This document shows, piece by piece, positions 23,651 to 31,999 of a DNA stretch of 64,000 nucleotides. The notes under the pieces are model-generated. The model saw only the letters and a list, made by a program, of their open reading frames with translations, made no database searches and was not told the origin of the DNA. The stretch spans positions 23,880 through 87,879 of the forward strand of contig VSDK01001676.1 in assembly GCA_009767595.1 (NCBI GenBank). Reading direction: 5' to 3'. Position 1 is the first letter of the stretch, and the number at the start of each line of letters is the position of its first letter. Made by a program: the position numbers and the translations under genes. This DNA comes from Symbiodinium kawagutii. Lineage: Eukaryota; Sar; Dinophyceae; Suessiales; Symbiodiniaceae.

Positions 23651-25309
23651 TTTTCCTGTCTTTCCATGTCCCTTCCCTGGCTTCTCCGTTGAAGGATTGG
23701 ATGCCTGGTTTCCACTTGGCTTCTGCTTTGGTTGTCCCAACTTTTTCCTCATCTCCATATAGGTGTCTACCTCCCGCAGCTTGTGTGCACATGCTTCCAC
23801 CCAGGACGAATGCATCAGTCTTGTATAGGGCATTTCCGATGCATCGGGGAGAGTGTGATTCTGGAACGATGACATCGGCGGAGGGGGTTTTAAGGAGAAC
23901 TCCTGGCTCAGCAATGCTGAACCGTGGTCCAGCGCCTCCTGTTCCAACTGCGCCAACATCAATCCCAGCCGAGCTCTGCACTCTTCTATTCGGCCATCTC
24001 GCAGTGCATCTAATGCACCTGCAGTCGACCAAGCATGCCTCACCGTCCGGGGGTAAGCCTGAATCTTTGACCTGTGCTCCAGCCAAGCTCTCACACTGAA
24101 GAGGTTGGCAGCCGTGTTGGGCAGGCTGCCAGATAGCTGGAACTGTTCCGCCATGTTCTGTTCGATGACGGTATAAAGCTTCTTGGGTTCCTTGCTCAAA
24201 GCTTTCTTCAGGGCTTGAAGCACTGCAGAATGTTTTCTGCTCTGGAAAGAAGTGAGCTCGCCCGAACCACTTGCGCCTCCTTCTCCCAAACAATCCGCAA
24301 CTTCGTCGCTCCTGGAACTGAGCTTTCCAACGATCTTCGTCAGTTGGAGGAGTGCTTGAGACATAGTGTCCGACACCTGGCCAGAGTCTCCCAACACAGG
24401 AGGAGCTTTGAAAGGATCTTCTTCGTCTCCTTCCAACAGGTCTTCGAAACCAGGACTGGCTGGATGAGGAACTTGAGGAGTTTCTCCGATCTTCGGCTTC
24501 TGTTGGACCAAGGCACTCATAGTCAGCAGTTGGCTTCTCGGCACTCCTGCTTGCAAAGCTGATGCCACGGTTCCTGGATCCAACCCAGGAAATTCGCTTT
24601 CCAAACCTGGGGGAGCAGCTGTCGTCCTTGAAGCCGCCGGTGCTGCCGGAGGGCGAGCTGACCTCTTCGGCATTGCAGGTTGTTCTTCTGCTGTGACATA
24701 TCCAGAAGCGGGTTGGCCGTGCAGCTGCAGAAGTCTTTGGAGACTTGACTCCAGAGAATTGAATCCCGCCTCCAAGGCCTTCAAGCGTTCGCTGTCTGCA
24801 CGAGCTTCGATGGGCCCTTCTGCTGAGGCGTTGAAATGGAATCGATCCGCAGCTACACTTGCCAAAGCTTCTGCAAAGGGATGACATGGTTCACCCGTGG
24901 TGCAATCCAAAAACCGATAGTCAGCAAACAATCCAGAATCGAAAGCAACTTGTTCAAGGAGACTTCGAGCAAACCAGCCTATCCAAATGTCAACCAAAAT
25001 GTTGGGATCAACTTCAAGACGGTCAGGTTCCAAAGCTCCAGCCACTCTAATTGAAAGAGATTTGCTAAAAATGCCAGTGGGAGGTTTTCGAAGACTCACT
25101 CTGCGATTCCACGCAGAGCCAGGAAAAGCAACAAGGGCCCAATCAGAAGTCAGGCCGACCAAAACTAGCTCAAAACTGTCCTCAGATCCCTGAGGCTTAT
25201 AGTAACCCAAGTTGTAGGCTAGGTTCAACCCTTCCACCTCGCCTCCTACGACCACTTCAGCTAAAAAAGCTTCAGGATCGGCAGGAAGACCGTCGCCGCC
25301 GTTCTCCAT
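23588..25309 (-). CDS. Gag-like protein of the retroelement
   Basis: About 573 residues starting at the ATG 25309-25307 inside TGATG. The reading frame is closed 12 bases upstream by TGA, so the start is well placed and reinitiation is the simplest explanation. The middle is Pro/Ala-rich with an acidic stretch, followed by a helical region. The last 35 residues are highly basic (GKGHGKTGKGKGKKK), as expected of a nucleic-acid-binding Gag tail. No CCHC zinc knuckle is visible. Assignment rests on position before pol, length and the basic tail. The pol frame (-1) stays open beneath the last 1.3 kb of this ORF. Confidence 0.7.
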   Translation of the reverse strand: MENGGDGLPADPEAFLAEVVVGGEVEGLNLAYNLGYYKPQGSEDSFELVLVGLTSDWALVAFPGSAWNRRVSLRKPPTGIFSKSLSIRVAGALEPDRLEVDPNILVDIWIGWFARSLLEQVAFDSGLFADYRFLDCTTGEPCHPFAEALASVAADRFHFNASAEGPIEARADSERLKALEAGFNSLESSLQRLLQLHGQPASGYVTAEEQPAMPKRSARPPAAPAASRTTAAPPGLESEFPGLDPGTVASALQAGVPRSQLLTMSALVQQKPKIGETPQVPHPASPGFEDLLEGDEEDPFKAPPVLGDSGQVSDTMSQALLQLTKIVGKLSSRSDEVADCLGEGGASGSGELTSFQSRKHSAVLQALKKALSKEPKKLYTVIEQNMAEQFQLSGSLPNTAANLFSVRAWLEHRSKIQAYPRTVRHAWSTAGALDALRDGRIEECRARLGLMLAQLEQEALDHGSALLSQEFSLKPPPPMSSFQNHTLPDASEMPYTRLMHSSWVEACAHKLREVDTYMEMRKKLGQPKQKPSGNQASNPSTEKPGKGHGKTGKGKGKKKEGDSKAAEGEAKET

Positions 25310-25824
25310 CAATCCGTGAACTCAGGCCAGCAAAGGCCTGCAGTTCGAACAGCGATTCTAGCCTCCCACTCTTCGTGGAATCCAGCGTAAATGGACTCCC
25401 CAAAATCACCAGCGGTCAAAGGATTCTCAACCAAATTGCGAACCGCAGAAAAGCGGGTGTAGATCAGCACTGGAGCCAAAATGCGAGAGCTATGGAACTC
25501 CCGCACCACCACGTAGATGCGAGCTGGCAAGCTCACCAATTCTCTGCCACTAGCACCTCTTGCTTGATTTGCCACACACCTTGCAAAGAAATGGCCAGTT
25601 TCCGCAGCAGCCCTTTCTCGCAAAGCCACAGAATCACCTCTTGCTCCCACAGCAGGAGCAGGAGAAGCGCTTCCTTGCGAAGCGAGAGGACCAGGGGACG
25701 CAGTGACCTCACTGTCACTCAAAGCCTCAAGGTCCCGCACCAGTTCACCCACCTGTTGCTCAATGCTATTGAGCTGCCACTGAATGAGCCGCACACGTTC
25801 AAGCAGTCTGGCCCGTTCACTCAT
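25309..25824 (-). CDS. Coiled-coil ORF of the retroelement, second cistron
   Basis: About 171 residues from the ATG at 25824. The N-terminal 45 residues are heptad-like and charged (ERARLLERVRLIQWQL and onward), predicting a coiled coil. A Ser/Ala/Pro-rich linker follows. Then comes a compact domain with an RIYVVVREF strand, a PVLIYTRFSAVRNLV segment and a GESIYAGFHEEWEAR end. The stop TGA at 25311-25309 overlaps the ATG of the Gag-like ORF by one base (TGATG). Position ahead of Gag suggests a structural or RNA-binding role, but no family is assigned. The frame extends ten codons further upstream only from a TTG. Confidence 0.6.
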   Translation of the reverse strand: MSERARLLERVRLIQWQLNSIEQQVGELVRDLEALSDSEVTASPGPLASQGSASPAPAVGARGDSVALRERAAAETGHFFARCVANQARGASGRELVSLPARIYVVVREFHSSRILAPVLIYTRFSAVRNLVENPLTAGDFGESIYAGFHEEWEARIAVRTAGLCWPEFTD

Positions 25825-26120
25825 GAAAGGACCTTGTAGAGCCTCCCGTTCCAATCAATGTTAGAAATGCGGGCTCGCAACAGCAACGTGAACCACTGTT
25901 TACAGAGCAAAACCAACTCCAGAGTGGGCCACAATAGGAAACCTATCACAAGTCCAATCCAGAAGTTGAAGGTAATTGCAGGTGTTTCCGGGCAAGAAAG
26001 GTCAGGAAGGTCAAGTGGAGGAATTGGGCCAGCAGGTGTGAATAGGATTTCTCGCAGCAACCAAAGAATGCTAGTGGAGAATGACGAGGTCGCAGCAGAT
26101 ATGGCTACCGGGCGATCCAT
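25821..26120 (-). CDS. Small membrane protein, first ORF of the retroelement
   Basis: About 99 residues from the ATG at 26120. The second half holds a strong hydrophobic stretch (around FNFWIGLVIGFLLWP, followed by LELVLLCKQWFTLLL) that should span a membrane once or form a hairpin, with a basic C-terminal end. The stop overlaps the next ORF start as ATGA (25824-25821), a layout that permits translational coupling. The frame can be opened further upstream only with non-ATG codons, so the ATG was chosen. I recognise no named family. A membrane ORF is unusual in DIRS elements; a role in particle assembly or localisation is only a guess. Confidence 0.6.
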   Translation of the reverse strand: MDRPVAISAATSSFSTSILWLLREILFTPAGPIPPLDLPDLSCPETPAITFNFWIGLVIGFLLWPTLELVLLCKQWFTLLLRARISNIDWNGRLYKVLS

Positions 26121-26132
26121 ACGAGTTTGAAC

Positions 26133-26175
26133 CAGAAAACTACCCGTTCGAAGTGACAAAATGCATGCAGGTCAT
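26133..26175 (-). repeat. Split direct repeat A1 (5' end of the DIRS-like element)
   Basis: A 43-bp block identical to A2 at 18584-18626. It sits 12 bp upstream of the first ATG of the element (26120), so it probably forms part of the leader. Outside it the sequence turns at once into a TTTA-rich simple repeat, which marks the element end. Confidence 0.9.
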
Positions 26176-26500
26176 TCATTTTATTTATTTATTTGTTTGT
26201 TTATTTGTTTATCAATCTAACTATCTGTCTATTTACATATATATATATATATATATTTATGATGGAGGTGTGTACAGTATCATGCACCGGCTGAGTGTAT
26301 AGAAATCAGCGTCTGTTATACATATGATGATATCATATGATATGACATGTGTACATTGATTGATGTATTCTTGCAAGGAGCTCACGTGTGTATAGAGAGA
26401 GAGAGAGATAGATTAATGTACAAATGTACAAATATGGATGGATGGATGGATGGATGGATGGATGGATGGATGGATGGATGGTTGGATGGTTGGATTCGAT
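26176..26500 (+). repeat. TTTA, TA and GGAT simple repeats next to the retroelement
   Basis: ttta repeats at 26178-26215, (ta)n at 26238-26260 and (ggat)n at 26432-26480. The TTTA tract directly abuts A1 of the DIRS-like element. Confidence 0.85.
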
Positions 26501-28067
26501 TGTGAATGATAGTTTGCTGGCTGGATGCTTTGAAATGTGTAACACCATAAAACTGGGCAAACTGGCTGAATTTTTGATGAATCTCTTGTTGCCAAATGGC
26601 TCAGGAACCTACATGCAACTGAAGGGCACTACCATTCGACCCAATAAAGGCACGATGCTGCATGGGGCTCAGAAAATGAGGAAAAACTCATGTGTACAAG
26701 CAAATGCATGTAGGTGGTGTCTTTCTACCTATATATACTGATCATGCGCATACCATGGTGGTCCTTCGCTCTCGTAATGGGGAAATCCCCAAGGGAGTTG
26801 GTTTTATTTCACAGCGAGCGCTGCTTTTATCCCCCGATGGATTTGAGTCTTAAGATGAGTGGATGTCTCCAACAACATCTGTCTACCCCAATAGACAGCT
26901 CTTGGTAAACCCGTGGAAGATTTGAGGATGTCGACCTTCGCAACGAACATCAAAGCGGATTCACAGACTGATCACAGAAAAAGAAGATCACGAGGGTGTC
27001 ACCCCTCTGGTGGGAACGACCCCGTACTTTTTCATTCGTTGCATCTGTGGTCTTTCGACCAGACTTGTTGGCAAACAGGTTCAAACAGGTACAGTATAGG
27101 GCTTGGTGGACCAGCCAATGAACCCTCATGTCCAACTATCAATGGTGCACCATGGAGGTTGGTATAACCCTAGTACTGTCAACCCCCATGGTGTACCCCA
27201 TAAGCCATTGCTAGCTGCTCTACGAACCAATGATCACCATCCTTGGGGGGGTGGTTGGGGCCAGTCGAAGACCGATCCGAGTTTTCCCACTCAAAAACGA
27301 TCCCAACTCGGGATGTGCAACCAATGATTGGTTCAGATGTTCACCTCTCAAAAGCTGAAGCTATAGATGCTGCAACATGGCCACGCGCGTCATGGCCGGC
27401 CATGCGCAGCCGCAAACTCGCCAGGTGGCCGTGAGTGCCACAGGACGGAGCCACCACGCCTCGTTGAGTCGAACAACTTGGCTGGGAAAAAAAATTTGAA
27501 TGGTGAAACTATGCTAAACATCAGTACATTCGCCATTCTAATGGTGGAAAAAATTATTAATGGTGATACTATGCTAATAATTGACAAACAAAAAACAATT
27601 GAACGGTCAATTGGTACTAACCAACTGGGATATTGATCAAATGGGATATATCAGCTGGGTGGATATTGATCGAATGGGAAACTCACCGGGATTTTTGATC
27701 AATAAAAGGGATACGGGATATTGATCAAATGTGCTCAAGCTCCAGTGACAGGAGACCATAACGTCCCTAAAAGTTAATACATCACCTCCTAGGGGTATCC
27801 AGCAGTATATCTGCTATCAAATGGGAAACTCACCGGCTGTATTGGTACTATTGGATACGAATAGGTGTATGATCCTCAATTGTACCTATAGGAATGGTGA
27901 AACATTGTCAGAAAGATGTGCTAATGGGATATCATTAGCAATCGAATGGTCAATCTGAAAGATACTACTTATCAATGGATACTATTAGCTTACATGGCAA
28001 ATATTGGATGTTGTGTAAACACTTATGTCTAATTTCATGGTAAATTTATCCAGAGCCATGGCGGTAT

Positions 28068-28235
28068 CCTCAACCATCCCCAAATGATCATCATCAATAG
28101 GGAAACGAACGAGCTGTAGTGGTCAATATGACCGACATGAATGGATACTTGCGGTATGAATATTCAAGATTCTAGTGGCATATCAAGAACCAATGAGGAT
28201 ATCATTGACTCACGATATCTAATGGTAGTAACGGA
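28068..28235 (+). repeat. Diverged direct repeat left of the telomere block
   Basis: Shares gtatcctcaaccatccccaa, the ...caccaa/acgaacgagctgta... segment and ggatatcattgact with 28728-28862, spacing about 660 bp. Confidence 0.7.
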
Positions 28236-28370
28236 TTACAATATATATTTATGAAAGATATTGAGATACCATTAGAAGCTAATGGTACGCACAGACCCTC
28301 CGGGCAAGGCTGTCTGTGCGTGTTGAACATTGCTTGAAGAATCAGTGAGAAACACTGGCTATACGCAGTG

Positions 28371-28525
28371 ATTTAGGGTTTAGGGTTTTAGGGTTTAGGT
28401 TTTAGGGTTTAGGGTTTCAAGGTTTCAGGGTTTAGGGTTTTAGGGTTTAGGGTTTTAAGGTTTTAGGGTTTAGGGTTTTAGGGTTTAGGTTTTTAGGGTT
28501 TTAGGGTTTAGGGTTAGGGTTTCTT
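28371..28525 (+). repeat. Interstitial telomere-type repeat (TTTAGGG)
   Basis: About 150 bp of ttaggg words, mostly tttaggg and ttttaggg, with a few ttcaagg and ttaagg variants. This is the telomere sequence of plants and dinoflagellates, here inside a contig. Confidence 0.93.
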
Positions 28526-28727
28526 GATTCTCAGAGTTTCAAAACAACGGGCCTGCGCAGGGTTTTGAACAGTTGACAAGACTCACTTCTGGGCAGGTCT
28601 TGTGGTCACGGGCAAACCATAGGGTCTTGCCGTAATGGTATATCATTAACTAGTGGGTGGTTAGGTCATCTAGTGGTCAATATTTCATGGTGCTAATGGA
28701 TACTAAGTCAATTAATTCCCATTATTC

Positions 28728-28862
28728 GCAGTATCCTCAACCATCCCCAAATGATGATCATTAATAGAGACACCAACCAGCTGTACGGTCAATGTAAAAG
28801 ATGCGAATGGATACTACTGCCGTATCATGAGCTCAGGGGATATCATTGACTAAGGATATCGC
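28728..28862 (+). repeat. Diverged direct repeat right of the telomere block
   Basis: Partner of 28068-28235; order of matching words is conserved with small indels. Confidence 0.7.
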
Positions 28863-30380
28863 TATATAATGTTATGTGGTTGACCACTAAAGACAGGTCG
28901 ACTATAGTCACTCAGGATATATGTTAAAGACATTAATGGATACCAATGATATTTCACTGACTTACGGTATTAGAGTATCACAGTAGTCAATATCGGGCAT
29001 ATAGTTCACTGGCTTGGTTGATGGGAATATCTACAGGCAAGCCTGGCTTTCACCACCAATTACAGAGGGTTCCTGTAGTTTTCCCATCAACCGTTTCTCA
29101 GAATGATACGAATGAGAAACTCATGCATGGTCAATATTGAGGATACTAATTGTATAATTGGATATCCTCCAGCTTCTACCTCTATAATGACACTCTATCA
29201 TTGTTGTATTTGTAGGGTATAGTTGTGGAAATAGATGGGTATAATAATGATATCTATGAAGGTATATTGTAATATAGTGATGTAATGTAGTTGTAGATAT
29301 CATTGTCATGGTGTAACCTGGCATGCTCGAACTCTAAACTTTAGATTCTGTCGGTAAATCTAACGATTGACTGTAGGTTTTATAGAGCTATGACTTGAAC
29401 TATAGGGACTATACGTATTCTGAAATCTTGCTGTCCTATGAACCAGCTAGTAGGTATCATGATGTTGACTATGAATCTAGGTACTAGAGATAATCTCATG
29501 CTAAGCAAACAGGCACTAACCATAGTTTTGACCGTAGATACTGTAGGTATTGAACCATAGGTGTAAGTAGGTATCAACTATAGGTTTTATCAAAATTATC
29601 CAACTATCAGCATCACTAGTTTCAGGTGTATGCGCGACCATTGGTGGTTCATGACAGGTGCATGTCTTCTGATACAAGTGTAATGGTGCATGATATAGTG
29701 ACATAAGTATAGGTTTAAAAAGAAAAAAAACGTTATTCTACAGAAAACATGTGCAGGTGCACCTACTATATCGATGTATACGGTATAATTTTCACACTGA
29801 CTGACCGAGTGTTCAGGAAAATATAATCACACCGATTTGCAAACATACTAACGTATGCAATATAACATTGGACGATAGAGGTCATAACTACATTTCCGGC
29901 TTGCTGGTGCGTATTGGTGGTTCATGAGGTTCAGAACGGTTCATGATGTTCGTACATGGCTCCAATCATGGTGAATCCAGCAGTGGTGAATGATGCGCTC
30001 AACCAGCTGCTTCATCAAACTACTCTTGTTGGATCGTGCCTATTACCACTCACCTCTAAGTTCATAAGTTCAACGGAAAACAAATATTCCTGCCAAGAGA
30101 ACTATTAACTACTCTACAGGTCTGGTTTTTATGGATGATTTCCGGCCAGCAACTACTATACTCAACAGGTTTATCTATAGGGTTTCACTACAGGTTATAC
30201 AAAAAACAGGTTTAACCCTATAGATAATCCTATTGATTACTCGCTATTGTAAACCAACTATCCGACCGTATCCGACCATTCTTCTGTTCCTGCCACACAA
30301 CTTGCTACAGCGTCCGAATTCATTCCTCGCCTCCGTGGATTCCCAGGCTACGGCCCAGTGTGCTCCGCTGTCCTTCTTGC

Positions 30381-30495
30381 CTGCGCTGGGAGGCGACCGA
30401 CCATCTCTCGAGGAGACCATGGGGAAGTGCGCTTCGCCACTGGGATCCCCAGGCTTCTCCAAATGCGTTTCGGGATGCCGGAGAAGTCTGCCATT
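30381..30495 (-). CDS. Exon with GC donor, product unknown
   Basis: 115 bases on the minus strand from GGCAG|AATGG to CGCAG|GCAAGA. The GCAAG donor looks like a GT-to-GC variant of the consensus GTAAG. Reads MADFSGIPKRIWRSLGIPVA, then KRTSPWSPREMVGRLPAQ. The Met near the start could be internal. GC-rich island in AT-rich surroundings. Confidence 0.5.
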
Positions 30496-30727
30496 CTGCC
30501 CATGAACAAAATATATCAAAATATGTGCGAATGGATCTGATGCTGTTGGCGATTTCATTCATGTTGAAGGTGGATTGCTGAAGATTAATATGTCCTCTTG
30601 ATCTATACCTTCGATTGTTGGCAATGCCGAAATCGAAAGTCCATGGCAGGCCTCAAATTCATTCCTTGATGAACATGACTAGAGCATACTACAGCAACTA
30701 CCGATACAACCAGCGTTGCCCACCTAC

Positions 30728-30812
30728 CTCCCTGGCCCGTTGAGTGACCTTCTGCCGTGCGCCGCGCTGCCCGCAGCCAGGCGGCTGCAGCTGGGGCGAC
30801 GGCTGCATCTAC
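30728..30812 (-). CDS. Exon, Ala-rich peptide
   Basis: 85 bases on the minus strand, acceptor TTCCAG|GTAG and donor GGGAG|GTAGGT, both strong. Reads VDAAVAPAAAAWLRAARRTA, EGHSTGQG. A second frame (SPQLQPPGCGQRGARQ) is open if the acceptor is the later GCAG. Same strand as the 30.4-kb exon, 230 bp upstream of it. Confidence 0.45.
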
Positions 30813-31779
30813 CTGGAACAAGGGAACCAGCAAACACCAGCATTGATATTATTGAATAGTGGAATATAATGGCTATATATATAATGTATATAATGGAGTA
30901 TCATTTTATAATGACTATATCATTGATAGTGAATTAGTGGTTCAAAATGATAAGTATAATTAATATGTATATAATATGCATGTAATATGTAATGGAACCA
31001 GGAACTTGGAATGGTTGAACAATCAAATGACTTTTGGTGGCGCAACTTTTTTCACCAATCAATTGATATCTTTTGATGGAACCAGGAACATTGAACAACC
31101 AAAGATAATGACAAGTCAATTCAATGTGAACCAATCAAAGATATTAAGATATTGTTGTGGCGCTTGTAACTCGATAGTCATTGAACCAACAAGACTAGCC
31201 ATGATCGTCAATGATTCATCAACCATTAGCAATTGTTGGTGATTTCAACCCCCGCTAACAATATTGAACAATAACGTTCATAGTGAACGAATGGTCAAAA
31301 TGGTATATGATGTGTATGTAATGGCTACTGCATATGTTAATACAATGGTTTGTAATATGTGTTAATAGAGTGTCATAATTATCTTAGCAATATTCATGAT
31401 CAACTATATGTTTTAAGAAAAGGGTTAGCACTCACAGTTGATATGGTTCTCACAGTCGATAATGGTGTATAAAAATCCCGGATTATTGGATTCGCTCATC
31501 AGAGTAATAAACCTTGTCAGGTGGCCGGATGAAGCACTAGGCCTTATCAGCCAGCTGTTGATAAGCCAACCAGCTATTTGATTGGAAAACACCAGCTATG
31601 GGAGGTGATTTACGGAGATCGATCTATCACCACTCCCTTTGGCCGCTTGTCATAGGGTTGATGTTTTCATTCTAAATGCAACGATCTGACTAAGTTGCAA
31701 GCAGTTCGTGGTGTTGATATGCAGCACACCATGGGGACATCCATAGGCACGGCATGGCTAGGGTCACCGTCACACCAGG

Positions 31780-31885
31780 GCCCAAGGACGGCGAAGCCTC
31801 CGCAGTTGGTTCACTCTCGGGAGGCCGAGCACTGGCAATTCCTCGGCGAGGTCGGCCTTGAGGTCGACCATGAAATCATTCGAAG
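31780..31885 (-). CDS. Candidate exon resembling a SEA-like repeat
   Basis: Minus strand reads NDFMVDLKADLAEELPVLGL, PRVNQLRRLRRPW, ending at a possible GC donor (CTTGG|GCCCTG). The pattern of a hydrophobic residue, then DL..DLA..L.V...RV, resembles strand-helix elements seen in SEA-like modules of protist surface proteins. The match is from memory of the pattern and is weak. Confidence 0.4.
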
Positions 31886-31999
31886 CTTTGCTTAGAGTCA
31901 ATAGTACTTAGTCATTGAGGTCAACCATTCATAGTCAATAGTAATTAGTTCGTAATTAGTAACTAGTTATTAATGATGAGCAATTAATTAGTAATTATA

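Larger units (their letters stand above)
18365..26175 (-). mobile_element. DIRS/PAT-like tyrosine-recombinase retroelement
   Basis: A 7.8-kb element read on the minus strand. It has short split direct repeats: A1 at 26133-26175, then the ORFs, B1 at 18625-18815, A2 at 18584-18626 and B2 at 18365-18555. The coding order is membrane ORF, coiled-coil ORF, Gag-like, RT-RNase H, methyltransferase-like, tyrosine recombinase. RT plus tyrosine recombinase plus split direct repeats defines PAT/Ngaro-type members of the DIRS order; the methyltransferase points to the PAT/DIRS side. Such elements integrate by recombination of a circular DNA, so no target duplication is expected and none is visible. One difference in 191 bp between the B copies and long intact ORFs suggest recent activity. 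The only apparent defect is a frame change at about 20426, which may be programmed. Confidence 0.88.
26500..30370. other. Mostly non-coding stretch with telomere-type block
   Basis: A GC-richer island at 27360-27470 has no resolvable frame. The rest is AT-rich and holds the telomeric block and its flanking direct repeat. Confidence 0.4.

Noticed and set aside
23650..24887. N-terminal 430 codons of the pol frame as protein
   Set aside because: Ser/Arg-rich, out of frame under Gag, no conserved motif; looks like an overlapping open frame by base composition.
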